The notes under the pieces were generated by a model that did not search any database, was not told where the DNA came from, and worked only from the letters and a program-made list of their open reading frames with translations. Positions 48,562-61,256 of a stretch of 64,000 nt of DNA are shown here, piece after piece. The position numbers and the translations under genes were made by a program. Numbering within the stretch: position 1 is the first letter of the stretch; each line of letters begins with the position of its first letter. The DNA is from Henricia sp. BOLD:AAB3569 (lineage: Eukaryota > Echinodermata > Asteroidea > Spinulosida > Echinasteridae): NCBI GenBank assembly GCA_037783545.1, contig JBBELK010000548.1, positions 186,001-250,000 of the forward strand. The letters are read 5' to 3'.

Positions 48562-48826
48562 GATGACCAATACCTGTCCCACCTGCCCTTATATAGTGAC
48601 CCATCACAACCGAAATACTCCGCGCATCACTCGCGGAGTGATTTCCCACAATAAAGAACTTAATTTCGTTCTAATTCGCCACTCAACCGAACGAAATTAC
48701 ATTTTTCAGAGGTTGGCGATGCTTAAACCACAAAGTATCAAGTTTTGGTCTTGTTAAAATAAAGCGAATGCTTTACAAATTCGTTCAGAGAAAATCGAAT
48801 TTGCTGAGAACTACAGAAAATATAAC

Positions 48827-49629
48827 TTTAAAGGTACTGTTTACATGATTTAGTGATGTAGCAGCATTGACAATACTTTTTTGATGGTCGTTGTGAAAAA
48901 AATCATGCAAAATTAACATAAACGGTCAAAATACGGGTATATACGCTTTACCAGCCGTTGCAACTACACGCGAGCTTCACGACTTTGTCACAAACGATTC
49001 GCTCTTTTCCTACTCAAGATATCTCCAATTTTCTGATCACGATTTCACTCGACAGCCCGGACGACCGATTATGAATTTCCGCTTTCTCTGGAGAAGTTAG
49101 CATCATGTTTTTTATTCACGAACGTATACATGTACACACCAACCAACCCGCCGTGTGCACTCGGGATATTTGCCGTGCTGCGCGGGGCGATCCATCGTAG
49201 TTTGCCATACGCGCGCTCGCTGAGTCCCATTCTCCGGACTCTCGAAACAAACATTTCTGTTCGAATTTTCATACTTATGTTTAACTTTGTTTCATACCTG
49301 TATAAATAGTCTTTCTTTTGTCAACTACTTATAAATATTGTGGACAAATCAGAGTTGAATTCGGTGCAGTTCTGCAGTGAGAAACTTTCATGTGACTGAA
49401 CATGCGACTGGACGCAAAACTAACTCGCAAGACCATGTGACTTTTCGGAACCAGAATCTGGTTCCGAAAAGTCACGTGACCTCTGTTTTTTGAAAATTGC
49501 TCAAAAACGGCAACATTCTGTGGTTTCTTTTCAGGATATGTTCAGTTTATTTCGGAAGGGCATTTAGAATCTGGTATGGGTCAATTTCGAGCCCAAAATA
49601 GCCCAACGAAGCCGGTGTGTACCTTTAAG
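48827..49629. mobile_element. TIR element E copy 2
   Basis: Inverted copy of 17,938-18,741 without the nested MITE A. Ends ctttaaaggtac and gtacctttaag. The central hairpin around ggaaccagaatctggttcc is kept. Confidence 0.85.
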
Positions 49630-49639
49630 ATCGTCCCCA

Positions 49640-50095
49640 GTTAACTTGTCCCTGAAACTGCACTTTCAGACCAGTTACATTTATGTGAAATTTATGTCAC
49701 CTTTACATGACAAAAGAAACTTAATTAATGACCCTTGATGTCTGGGGTGGGTGACATACATGTATACCCTCCCCTCCTTCGCCCAGCAGACTCCCCAGCG
49801 GACTCGCCTTTGGGATAGCCAGTGTGCTTGCGTGCTAGGTAGTCTTGTGATTTATAGCTCAGAAGCTCAAAGACCCGCCTAATTTCGTGTAATGGTTACA
49901 CCACACAGAGATATAAGTACACACGTCAATTTAAATAGACTTATTTTTTACCTTTGCTGCCTAAATTTTTAGTTCCAAAGATGCAGTAAAGACATACGCT
50001 ATATTTTCTACAGGGTAATTAATACATTTTTGCGCTTTTTCACAATTCAGGTTGGAACTAAAATAATTGCTTTCCAAACAAAATGACTGCCGCAT
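49640..50095. other. No recognised feature
   Basis: Unique-looking sequence with no frame, repeat or splice pattern I can support. Confidence 0.4.
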
Positions 50096-50102
50096 TTTTG
50101 TT

Positions 50103-50160
50103 GGGGGGAGGGGGGGGGGGGGGGGGAGGAGGGGGGGGGGGAGGGGGGGGGGGGGGGGGA
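50103..50160. repeat. Poly-G tract
   Basis: About 58 bases of G broken by a few A residues. It could form G-quadruplexes and is also a place where assembly and read quality often fail. C-rich runs at 50,660-50,690, 53,743-53,761 and 62,248-62,262 are similar. Confidence 0.9.
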
Positions 50161-50554
50161 TATGATCGTGTTAAATTAGTAAATTAAAAGCAAAGTTGTT
50201 GATGGGAGATGGGAAATATCTGTGTACCAGATTATGAATAGGTTCATTGGCTAAAAAGTTGTGATTAAAAATAAAGTCAAATATCCTTGATTTAAATAAA
50301 CTTGTTTGTGTCCAGTAAGAGACTACGTACAGTGATTATTAGTCTCTTTGTTCAGTTTTTTTATCGATTTTTTATCGCTATTTCTGACAGGGTCGCTTTG
50401 AACCAGTTATCCATAAAGGTCTTCAGGATTTCTTGGTGGCATAAGAAAGAGAACGTGGTTAGGGAAGACACACAAATCTAATCGACAGCGGTACCGTTTT
50501 TTTTTAGCAGGACCGCCTGCAGAAAGGGAGAAACCACAATCGTCCTCCCTTCGT

Positions 50555-50845
50555 GCAGGCAACCACTAAAGAAACCGCCGGTGCCGCTGTCGGTATAGTC
50601 TTGTCACAAGACCGTATTTTGGTTCCCCCTTCCACGCCCCCACCTCCCCAACACCACCAAACCCCCCCCCCCCCCCCCCCCCCGCCCCCCTACGCGCTAC
50701 CCACTACCGATAGAGGGCGCCATTCACACTTCCACCTTCCGAAATATTTCGGAAGGCGGTGCGTGGAAGGGGGGAACCAAAATACGGTCTTGCGACAAGA
50801 CTACTGTCGGTACCGCTGTCGGTACTGGCGGTTAGATTTGTGTGT
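50555..50845. repeat. Inverted repeat around a poly-C run
   Basis: gtcttgtcacaagaccgtat, ttggttcccccttccacgc and nearby words on the left return inverted on the right (gcgtggaaggggggaaccaa, atacggtcttgcgacaagac). The centre holds the C run and a smaller palindrome ttccgaaatatttcggaa. Probably a hairpin MITE. Confidence 0.8.
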
Positions 50846-51419
50846 CTGCCCTTATGAAATTAATAGAACATTGTTTGCCGTTTTCCTAAAATACATGTGT
50901 TTCTTGGGTAATTGGCAATTTAATTTCTGTTTCATTTTTTTCTAGGACACCCGGTATATGCCCTTTCCACCGGCGGCCATCATAGAGGGCCTTTTTCGTT
51001 AATAATTGCGCGGCATTATAGATCGCATGTATGAGATTCTGGCCTACAATAATGGTCCTGGAGCATTATTCGTTGTTGTTACAGACCATATGACAACGTC
51101 TTGAGAAGAGACAGAATAAGTGGTAGTCTCTGTTCTGAGTGTTAAATGTGTTAAAGAAAAATGAGAAAATTAGGCTTATGGTCGGACCAGTATTGTAGAC
51201 CAGAATCTCACGCGTGCTTATAGATCTACAAAGCGTCTGTACTCGTGTATGATGCACTGGACAATTTCATTGGCCCGGTTTGTTTCATTCATCATTGACT
51301 ATTAAATTGTATTGATGAATTAATACACAAACTGTTGCAAACTGCTTACCAAGCAGCATCACCTGTAAATTCACGTGGAATTATTCTGCCATTACAATGG
51401 AAGAGCGCAGTTCCACCTG

Positions 51420-53660
51420 TTGCGCTTCTCTTCGCGTACGGTCCCTCCATTATCGTGTTTCATTATTTCTTTCTAGATCCACCGCGATGTAATTGCAGTT
51501 TTCATTTCCCTGACTCGAGCGTGACGCGTGAATCCTTTGACAAATTATATAGAGGCAATTTCAAATTGCCTTCGAGAATAAGGGTCTTGGTGCTCTTTTT
51601 TAACAGAAAAAAAGACAGATACAAAGACGCGTGATATAATACAATGGCTCAGCATCCAAGGCGAGGCTGTCAGAGCTAATTTGAAATTTGTCATTTAGAC
51701 TAGGATATTTCCGAGAAAATGTGACAAGAAGAGGCCTCAGTAGAAATTGGTAACATGTCGATTTAATCTAATTTTGGAAAGTATGCTGAATAAAAAAAAT
51801 GACATTTATTAGAAGAAAAAGAAAAACCATAAAAATGATCCAAAAATACTATCGGTTTTTCGTTTTAAAAAACTAGGTTTTATCAAATAGAACTGTTTGT
51901 AAACATTTTTTTGTTTTTAATAATTATATTTTTTTTATAAAACAAAACACATCCCTCAAAGTTTGCTAGTTGTAATTTTTTTATTCAGCACCACAAAATT
52001 AAGTAAGTGTGGCATGTTACCATGTTTTTAAACCAATTGCTATGTTTGTTTTTTTTGCTAAGAAACTTCATCATCATCTTAATCTACTTATGTACATGTT
52101 GGAACTTGCTTAATTTCCATTTTGGTGCCAATAGCACAACGATAAGCCCCTAATAAAGGGATTACAATTTTATTGAAGGTATGCATTCCGCTTGAATGAT
52201 TTTGTGTATGATTAGACAATTGTATATGCATGGCAGACGCACATTGTCACATGAATAGGTGAAAACAGTCATTTTTAAAAAAGTTCAAAATTGACAATGC
52301 CCCTACATCATTCAAGGTAGGCAAACAATAGTTTACAGATTATTATCAAATTACTTTGCGACAGTACAGGGTGTCCTATAGAAAAAGTCCTGATTAGTAT
52401 AATTTTGCGAACAAACATGTACGTTTCTCTTCACGTCGTTATGGCCACAGCAGACGACGATACGTTGGAAGCATGACGTTCCCAGTAGTTTCAATAGTTT
52501 CGATCAGACGTATACTTGCATTCCGCGAGGTTAATTTTGGAAGGGAATATAGAGCACGGAATTTCGAAAACAAGAATGAAACGTACATCGTGAGCTCTGA
52601 TCAGCATTTACTAGTATAACTCAAAATAGAAAATTATTTTATAATTTTTCGAAGTGAAGCTACTGGAGGGAGGAAAAACTGCAATTTCAAAAATCGTTTT
52701 ACCATTGAATTTTGCAGGCCATACTTATCAAGTGTGTGGGATTGTACGGGAAATACGACAGATTTAACTGCAAATTTCACCCCTTTGTAACCAGATGTGA
52801 ATTGAATTTGTCATGCCTCAAACTACATCTTCAGGGATTTTTGTGTACATCCGAGGCTGGGTACCTGTTACCACAAAACCCATTTTCTAAACACTTTTCA
52901 GGGGAGCGTCACACGGCCTATATTTTACTCACACGTGATTTATTCCCTAATGGGCTGATACATTAAAACTATCAAATGCTTGTAAGAAGAAGTACCAAGT
53001 AAAAGCATGAGCTCATCAAGCAGAAAAAAAGGCAAAAGCAATTGCTTGAAAAGATATACTACGAGCCAAAAAACATGTCCTACTTTTTAGCTTAAATAAC
53101 TGTGTCATTTTCTAACGGATTTAAACCGAAATTTCAGATCATGTAAACAATTAAAGGCCTGATAATTTGTTTAGTGAGTTTCATCAGTTTTGTCCAAGAG
53201 AGTGAGATGTAAAACCCACACGAAAAAACACAAAAATTTCAGAATTTGTCACTTGTCTATGTCCGAGGTCCCTTTGCACCTCTTGATGAATTGAGAGAAA
53301 TGATCGAGATGATTTGCGATAACATTATAGGGGTAGTCCTGCATTTTTCCCGGAAGCTTTGAGCTGCAGCACCGTCTCCAGCGATGTATTGATATTAAAT
53401 GAGGCATGGTTTGCGATAACATTGTAGGGGTGGTCCTGCATTTTTTACAGAACTGAAGCTTTCAGCTGCAGCACCGTCTCCAGCGATGTATTGATCACGT
53501 GGTCAATTGACATTAAAGGAGGCCAAGTCGAAAGTGGCAAATTCTGAAATTGACCCTTTTTTGTGCGGCTTTTAAATCCTACCCTCTAGGACAAAGCTGA
53601 TGAAACTCACTTAATAAAATCTGTTCTGTCCGAAAAGTTGTCCTGTGTCACATATCGTAC
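51420..53660. repeat. About 2.1-kb dispersed repeat, copy 1
   Basis: Shared in the same orientation with 57,000-59,170: ttcttcgcgtacggtccctc, tggctcagcatccaaggcga, gatacgttggaagcatgacg, agctgcagcaccgtctccag and many more blocks, with several indels. The last word occurs twice in this copy (near 53,364 and 53,463). The right end contains inverted words (gagtttcatcag/ctgatgaaactc), so it may be a foldback element. Confidence 0.8.
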
Positions 53661-54817
53661 TGCAGCTTGCCCCAAAGTGGTTGGCACACTTGCCACTAGC
53701 GTGCTTATTTAAGGGGTGTGCGCTGCGGACGCGCCCTCACCCCCACCCCCCCCCCCCCCCCACCCCCGCCCCATGTCTTCAATGAAAAAAGAAAGTCCCC
53801 ACAAGATGGCGGCTATTCGATACGGTCTATACACCGCTGGCACATACGGTTGGAACTCTAGCTCCTATCAGATTGTGTTCGCAAAAACATTAAATTTAAC
53901 ATCAAGTAATGCCTCAGTTACTTAAATCAGGCATTTAGCAACAACAGTCTGCCTTTCCACTGCTTGAACGTTTCACAAAGACTTTATTTATAATTTAGGC
54001 ACTGTCCGTCTCTTCTATGTAAATTTCTGACTTACATTAGCAATCGGGTGAGGGTGGGCGGTTGGTTGACAACACGCCAACACGCGGTTGATAGCACAAC
54101 TGTTGCGCCAGACAGATACATTTGTCACCTCTTGGCTTTTCATTGGTCGAAAGTTGCCTTTTCGTGCGCTGTTACTTGGGAGTGGTTCAGGTCGCTATCT
54201 CAAAGCGTACGACTGTGAATTATATATTTTACCCAACAGTCATAAAATGGATTATTCTAGAAGTGTGCTTATCTTAATTTTCCTGACTAGGAAATGGGTT
54301 TAGAGATTTTTAAAAAACAATTTCGGTACCTAATTTGCATATCTATCTTAACAATATGAGTTGAAAAACGTGTTGATGTTCTCTGGCTATGAAAACATGG
54401 GTACGTTGCAAAAATAAAGTGTAAACTATTTTTTTTTCATAATGGTGGTCGCTAATTTGCATTATTTGCATATTTGTGTTCACACTATTAATTCAGAAAC
54501 ATGTTTACCGTGTACTGTGACCATGCAAACATAGGTTTATACACTTCATGTGCTTTGATTGGGTACCTACATATATACTAAAGTGAAAAATATAATTTTC
54601 CTAATGGCGGCAGGTAATTTTCATATTATGCAAATTTGACACCCTTCCACCAAATATATTTTGGTAAACTTTTAGTATGGTGTCTTTAGTATGGTGTCTT
54701 TAGTATGGTGTCTATGGAGACTTTAATGCATAACAAAATGATACCAGTTAACAAAAGTCTGTTGCAATTAGTGATGTGTTGACCCAAAATATTGCAAAAA
54801 GCAATATCAAATCGCTT

Positions 54818-55362
54818 CTACAAACGATCGGGACAGCAGTACGCTTTCGCATGGGAGGGCGGTCTAGGTGTATTTGGTATGACGCCTTCGTAACACTCAG
54901 GGCCAGTGTGGTAGTGAGTACAACGGTCAAGCACCTGGGCTTCGCGGTTTGGTGTGGCAAAATAACACCAGTACCATGAGCGGTATCGCTGATCATATGC
55001 CTCCTTTAGCTCGACAAGATTGCACAAATGAGCAGCCTGGGCAGAGCAGTCACGGGTCATCCCGTCACGGTCTACCACGGCGTAACCACGCTGCGTATAG
55101 AAGGGGTGTCGATAGCTCAGCGGACGTGTGCAACAGAGCCCACGGGCCGGGAGCGATAGCGGGCCGTGGTAGGTCACCCCGGTCTCGTTCAGTTGGTTGT
55201 CGGGGTTGGAGTACCACAAGCTCAGGGACTTGATTACCGGGTAGCCTTGCTGGTAGGCGTACTGGAGTTCCCACTTCAAGCAGAGGTGCTGATCCGTCTT
55301 CTTGCACGCATCAGAAGCCGATGCGTGGGTTTGGAACCAGCCTTCCGTGAGACGTGGCATTC
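54818..55362 (-). CDS. Terminal exon of an unrecognised cysteine-rich protein with two tandem repeats
   Basis: An open frame of 181 codons follows a possible acceptor (gttttaaag) and ends at TAG. Counting from the ATG at 55,360, residues about 19-77 and 105-176 form two repeats of the pattern Cys-x6/7-LC-x3-EL-x2-AY-x2-x-Y, with a Trp-Tyr pair and a closing Cys-Cys (76-77 and 175-176). Typical pieces are LCLKWELQYAYQQGYPVIKS and LCNLVELKEAYDQRYRSWYW. The even cysteine pattern suggests an extracellular, disulphide-bonded domain. The LC-EL-AY part faintly recalls Link domains, but I cannot name the family. No signal peptide is seen, so upstream exons are expected to the right, perhaps beyond the LINE at 55,449-56,134. 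Confidence 0.75.
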
Positions 55363-55448
55363 CTTTAAAACAAACAATGTAGGATTTTATTGACAAACAT
55401 CCCAGAGAACACTTGAAGAGATAGCCGTTCAAATACATATTGTAGCGA

Positions 55449-56134
55449 AAAGAGGTTATTTGTTTATGGCATCTGGCTCCAGCCGTTGCATTTTTAGTTA
55501 TACAGGGGAGCCAGAGCCAAATAATTCTTCAATTTCTTTAACAAACTCGAGAAACTCGTCAATCTGCCGAAAAGACACTGAAAATTCCCTTTGCACGAAA
55601 GGGGTCTTACGCCTCGAGTTTTGCTGTAACTGGCGCCGCAATTTGGAACAGCCTCAGTGTACACCTTAGAACTATGTCTTCTTTGAGCTCATTCAAATCG
55701 GCACTTCGCCAAACATACATATAATATTCACATGATCAACTTCAAGTGAGAAATGCTAATTTATGGAGTCGTATGACTTGGTTGCCATACAATCAAACTT
55801 TAATTTTGGAGCCGGAGGGGAATTTTCCCATTTTTAAAATTTGTTTTCTCTTAAAAAGAGTTTTTGCGGGTTTTTCGCCCTTCCCGTAATTAGCGTAAAT
55901 TTTAGTGTCACGTGCATGTATTATAATTACTTGTGATGTTGTTCTTTTGTAACCATTAGTTTTTTATGTTGTAGTTGTTGTACAAATGTATCTTATTCCA
56001 GTTTGTTTGTGATTGTGAAGTTGTTCAATTTAGTATATTTGTTCTATGTGTGTTTGCAGGGCCCCAATGGAAACCAGTTTTTGTAAACTGTTTGGGCACA
56101 CCCTGGTTAAATAAATGGAATAAATAAATAAATA
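55449..56134 (+). mobile_element. LINE 3' end with AAAT tail
   Basis: Plus-strand pieces read SFAVTGAAIWNSLSVHLRTM and SSLSSFKSALRQTYI, the C-terminus of a CR1/Jockey-type ORF. A 3' region follows, ending caccctggttaaataaatgg and AAAT units. It is 5' truncated and frameshifted at its start. Confidence 0.88.
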
Positions 56135-56574
56135 AAACTTTTATTTTAACTGCTCAGGTGGAGCCAGGACTTTGGACAATAGAAATATAATTCCTTTTGT
56201 TATTTTAAATCATATAACTCTGGGTGCCTGCATGCAGACAGGTATTTGCGTCTTGGCGGTCGTATCGTTAACACCGTTTTAGTTCCATCATTTTTACCCA
56301 TAGACACTTTTGATTACTACTGCATGGTTTGCGTGCAGGTGCCCTGGGTTCTGCTTCGGGTAGCGGGCGCGGCCACTTTTCGTTGAGGTGTTTTCCCTTT
56401 GGAAGGTGACCGTGCCCGCTGCGAAGGCTGGATGCCTCTATTTCGTTTGATTTGTATTAAGTTGTAAATCCGTATTGTTTTTCTGTTGCTGCATGGCGAT
56501 CACCAAGTTAGGGTTCGTTACAATATACAGGTACAACGTGTATTAAACACAGCTGGGATGAGGAAAAAAATCAT

Positions 56575-56645
56575 ATGGTCTTCGTGGGATTCAAACCCGG
56601 ATAAGCAATCCGTTGACATTAAAACCTCAAAACCTCACCATTACA
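56575..56645 (-). tRNA. tRNA-like remnant
   Basis: On the minus strand, ccgggtttgaatcccacgaa resembles a tRNA B-box and T arm. The rest of the cloverleaf is not convincing. Probably the head of a decayed SINE. Confidence 0.3.
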
Positions 56646-56999
56646 ACCAAAGTAGTTGTGAATCCCTTCCAGTTCGTCAGTAAAGATCGGTGTATCGGTG
56701 TAAAAGGACTGGTGGCTTCGTTTGAGCGGCACTGTGTTAACAGGGCCTGGCCTGATGTTGGTGCATGCACACAGTTCCCTGTTGGTACCAGACATGACCC
56801 AGCGTAGGCGACCTCCTTGACTTTCGTCTGGTTCCTGGCCGACGTAGCATACCTTTTTCGCAATTCCCAAACCCCAAAGCTGAGCTACAGCACGGCATTG
56901 ATATATAAAAAAAATAAAATCAGCAGAAATAGTCAAAGTGTTCTATACAAATATCCCGAAAAAGCAACTGCCCCTGGGCAACCGCATGTTTGAAAAATT

Positions 57000-59170
57000 G
57001 TCTTGGTCTTGGTGCTCTTTTTTTAACAGAAAAAAAAAGACAGATACAAAGACGCCTGATATAATACAATGGCTCAGCATCCAAGGCGAGGCTGTCAGAG
57101 CTAATTTGAAATTTGTCATTTAGACTAGGATATTTCCGAGAAAATGTGACAAGAAGAGGCCTCAGTAGAAATTGGTAACATGTCGATTTAATCAAATTTT
57201 GGAAAGTATGCTGAATAAAAAAAAAGACATTTATTAGAAGAAAAAGAAAAACCATAAAAATGATCCAAAAATACTACCGGTTTTTCGTTAAAAAAAGGTT
57301 GTATCAAATAAAAAAAATGTTTTTAATGATTATATATTTCTTATAAAACAAAATTATTCAGCAGCACAAAATTAAGTAAGTGTGGCATGTTACCATGTTT
57401 TTAAACCAATTGCTATATTTGTTTTTTTTGCTAAGAAACGTCATCATCATCTTAATCTACTTATTATGTACATGTTGAAACTTGCTTAATTTCCATTTTG
57501 GTGCCAATAGCACAACGATAAGCCCCTAATTAAGGGATTACAATTTTATTGAAGGTATGCATTCCGCTTGAATGATTTGTGTATGATTAGACAATTGTAC
57601 ATGCATGGCAGACGCACATTGTCACATACTTTGCGACTGTAGGCCTACATGGTGTCCTATAGAAACAGTTCTGATTAGTATAATTTGGGAACAAACATGT
57701 ACGTTTCTCTTCACGTCGTTATGGCCACAGCAGACGACGATACGTTGGAAGCATGAGGTTCCCAGTAATTTCAATAGTTTCGATCAGACGTATACTTGCA
57801 TAGACAGCCGAAGTGTGACGTGCGTTGCCATGGCAATTGGATCTAAACTATCATGGCCGTCGGGAAAAGTACCATTGGAAAAGCAATGGGACACAGTTGA
57901 GTGATTTTTAGTTTAGATCCAATTGCCTATAGGCAACCAACAAAAGGTGACGTATTCACTTCGGCAGTCTATTGCGACGAGGTTAAATTTGTGAGCGCCC
58001 TCTATGGCTCAAAAAGTGACTGCATATGACAAACATAATATTTTGGAAGAAAATATAGAGCTCGAATTTCGAAAACAAGAATGATCAGCATTTACTAGTA
58101 CCTGATAATTCAAAATAGAAAATTATTATATAATTTTTCGAAGTGAAGCTACTTACTAGAGAGAGGAAAAACTGCATTTTCAAAAATCGTTGGATTGTAC
58201 GGGAAATACGACATATTTAACTCCAAATTTCACCCTTTTGTAACCAGATGTGAATTGAATTTGTCATGCTTCAAACTACATTTTAGATCCGAGGCGGTGT
58301 ACCTGTAACCACAAAACCCATTTTCTAAACACTTTTCAGGGGAGCGTCACACGGCCTATATTTTACTCACACGTGATTTATTCCCTAATGGGCTGATACA
58401 TTAAAACTATCAAATGCTTGTAAGAAGAAGTACCAAGTAAAAGCATGAGCTCATCAAGCAGAAAAAAAGGCAAAAGCAATTGCTTGAAAAGATATACTAC
58501 GTGCCAAAAAACACGTCCTACTTTAGAGCTTAAATAACTGTGTCATTTTCTAACGGATTTAAACCGAAATTTCAGATCATGTAAACAAGGCCTGATAATT
58601 TGTTTAGTGAGTTTCATCAGTTTTGTCCAAGAGAGTGAGATTTAAAACCCATACGAAAAAACAAACAAACCCAAGTTTCAGAATTTGTCACTTGTCCGTG
58701 TCTGAGGTCCCTTTGCACCTCTTGATGAATTTAGCGAAATGATCGAGATGATTTGCGATAACATTATAGTGGTAGTCCTGCATTTTTTTACAGAAGCTTT
58801 CAGCTGCAGCACCGTCTCCAGCGATGTATTGATCAAGTGAGAGTGGTTAATTGACATTAAAGGAGGCCAAGTCGAAAGTGGCAAATTCTGAAATTGACCC
58901 TTTTTGTGCGGCTTTCCACTCCAATCAGTCTTTCTGCATGACTGCGCTTCTCTTCGCGTACGGTCCCTCCATTATCGTGTTTCATTATTTCTTTCTAGAT
59001 CCACCGCGATGTAATTGCAGTTTTCATTTCCCTGACTCGACTCGCGCGCGTGATGCGTGAAGCCTTTGACAAATTATATAGAGGCAAATTCTGAAATTGA
59101 CCCTTTTTTGTGCGGCTTTTAAATCCTACCCTCTAGGACAAAGCTGATGAAACTCACGTAATAAAATCTG
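57000..59170. repeat. About 2.1-kb dispersed repeat, copy 2
   Basis: Same-orientation copy of 51,420-53,660 with rearranged order at its right end: the ttcttcgcgtacggtccctc block is at about 58,944 here rather than at the left edge. It contains an insertion of MITE family B at 57,800-57,976. Confidence 0.8.
57800..57976. mobile_element. MITE family B, intact copy
   Basis: Ends tagacagccgaagtgtgacg and, inverted, cgtattcacttcggcagtcta. Inside, gatctaaact and agtttagatc continue the palindrome. The matching empty site is in repeat copy 1 near 52,515-52,535. A TA dinucleotide at the edges would suit Tc1/mariner-type insertion. Confidence 0.88.
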
Positions 59171-59307
59171 TCAGGTCTCGTTTACATGATGTGAAATTTT
59201 TGTTTAAATCCGTTGAAAAATGACAAGGTTATTCAAGATCAAAAGTAGGACTTTTTCGAACGTGAGACATAACATTTTGCCTGGCTGCGTTTTCTTCAGC
59301 TTCCCTG

Positions 59308-60280
59308 TAAAGCGTCGGTCACAACCCACCGTGCGTGTTTTTAGTCCGTACGTTTTTTGGGGAGGCCACGGCCGCCACGTTTTTCTGAAAACGTGTGGAG
59401 GGAGTGGTAAGAGCAGGGAGGGAGTACGTCAACGCACGTCACCCGCACGGTTGCGCAAGGTGTAAGTACGTGACCCGCACGCCACGCCTGGCCGTGAGCG
59501 GTTGCGTGCATCGTACGTTGCGCAAGTGGTAAGTGAGTTGTACGTGCTTACAACGTGCTTACAACGTACGATCTCCGTGCGATTGCCACGTTATCGTACG
59601 GAGACCGTACTTACACGTGCTGCTCACGTACGGTGTCCTTACTCACTCGCATGTTGTAAGACGTGCAAGTGCGATGAACGTGACTTTTTCCGCCCCATGT
59701 CGGGGGGTAATTAATATTTGTAATGCGCCGGTATCCATCAAAAAGATGCTCAGGGCGCAGAAGATGCTTAGGACCTTCCCAGGTTCTCCAGAAGTCCCAG
59801 CTGCTGCTGCCTCAAATCAGTGCACACAACGTGCGTTGTAAGTGGGGAGCACGTGCTTCCTCGGTACGGTCCACGTGAGTTCTGCGTGCTCATTTGACAG
59901 TTGAACTGGGGAAGTGCCGAGTAAGCACGGATCACGCACTTATCAAGTACGCAGCACGCACGTGCTAAGTGCGCCGTCCGTAGAGCAACTGACCGTGGGA
60001 AAATTTTAATTTAACATTAAAAATTTTAAAAGACTCACGGAGTCAGTGCGTTGTGCGCTCATTGGCTGTAAAGGGCACGCGCGTCACCCGTACTGGGGGT
60101 GAATCCGTAACCCGAACGCAGCGAAAGTTCCTCGTGCACTAAAAGTGCTACGGCGTGTCTGCGTGCTCGCAAATCCGTACTGATGCGGTACTCACTACGT
60201 ACGGATCCCCAAATTTTGCCCACGTTTTTGCAAGAAGACAGCACGCACTTGCAAGTACGGCGGGTTGGGACCGACGCTTA
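59308..60280. mobile_element. TIR element J (about 970 bp)
   Basis: Ends taagcgtcggtcacaaccca and, inverted, tgggttgggaccgacgctta-like sequence at 60,261-60,280. The interior is full of acgt and gcacg words and also holds a small inverted LINE 3' piece (about 59,712-59,770). No transposase. Confidence 0.8.
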
Positions 60281-61010
60281 ATAGACTATGGAAGTTGACC
60301 TCGCGAACGTACGAGACCGCGCGAGACCACTGTTATTTCCGGGCACAAGACCCCATCTCTTCAACGCACGTCGCGAGCGAAATTCTTGGATTATTTTGTT
60401 TACGCAGGTTTTTGTAAACTCAGACGGCCCAAAACGCGTATCTCTAAATAAAATCTTGTATTCCAATTGATGAAGTGGGGTATATAATCAAAAATAAGCA
60501 ATCGAAATGTAAAAATTCACGATCTTTTCTGAGCCGATAAGTCAATCTTTGAAGATCGTAAACTACATGCAGCAAAAGGTATGCAACACGCACAGCAGCC
60601 GATGTACGTATGCCTACTGTGTACATACAGACCTCGCTAGCGATAGGCGAAACGCCATCTACCAAAAGTAGAGCTTGCAGACCTTTTTTTAAAGTGCCCA
60701 AGTTCGAAGCATTCATTTTCACATGAATCCACACTTGGGTCATCCATTCCAAATTGGATGAAGAATATGCTAGCAGAGAAATTTATTCAGGTCACGAAAT
60801 TTTAGAGATAATTATGCATGTATTCTATATTGTAAAAAAACATTTTAGTTACCCGAATCACTTTCGGCTCGGTTGTATACTTAAGATTGGACAGAAAAAT
60901 TTATATACAAAAAATAAAATCTCGCCCGTGTTATAGGAATAGGCGTTTTAGTCGTGTTGTTCCCGGAAGCTCAGATTTGACCTTTGCCGCGAGACTTACA
61001 TAGTCTATAG

Positions 61011-61130
61011 CAATTGCTTGTGTTCTAAACAACAGCGCTGTCAATCCAGGGCGTGAATAAATAGAGCGGCTTCTAATTATAGACGCACTGTATGATTGCT
61101 TTTTACCCCCATACAATAGCCTATTGAAGT
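61011..61130. repeat. 120-bp repeat, first of two direct copies
   Basis: caattgcttgtgttctaaac through tacaatag.ctatt.aagt recurs at 62,100-62,212 with few changes. It could be part of a larger element whose borders I cannot see. Confidence 0.8.
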
Positions 61131-61256
61131 GTGTGTGTGTTACCAAGGTTACTGGTTCTACACTAAAACCAATGAACTGTCAATTTCCTAATGGACGTTT
61201 CAAATTACCAGCGAATGTTTAGACCCGATTGCCGTGGCAACTGCTGTCACACTTAA

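Larger units (their letters stand above)
43610..48707 (-). mobile_element. Ngaro/DIRS-like tyrosine-recombinase retroelement, broken
   Basis: Read on the minus strand: a Gag-like region with one Cys-His zinc knuckle, reverse transcriptase (about 46,670-47,980), RNase H (about 45,970-46,500) and tyrosine recombinase (about 44,410-45,400). The termini are split direct repeats. One unit (A) lies at 44,034-44,213 and again at 48,227-48,704; a second (B), about 58 bp, lies at 43,610-43,668 and 44,216-44,275. The A1-body-B1-A2-B2 order fits Ngaro/PAT elements, although A2 and B2 are separated here by about 370 bp. The copy looks broken in several places. A SINE interrupts one A repeat. Age is moderate: terminal copies are still nearly identical outside the insertion. 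Confidence 0.88.

Noticed and set aside
55065-55307. Overlapping minus and plus frames across the cysteine-rich exon
   Set aside because: They are shadows of the longer frame at 54,818-55,362, which alone shows an internal repeat with conserved cysteines.
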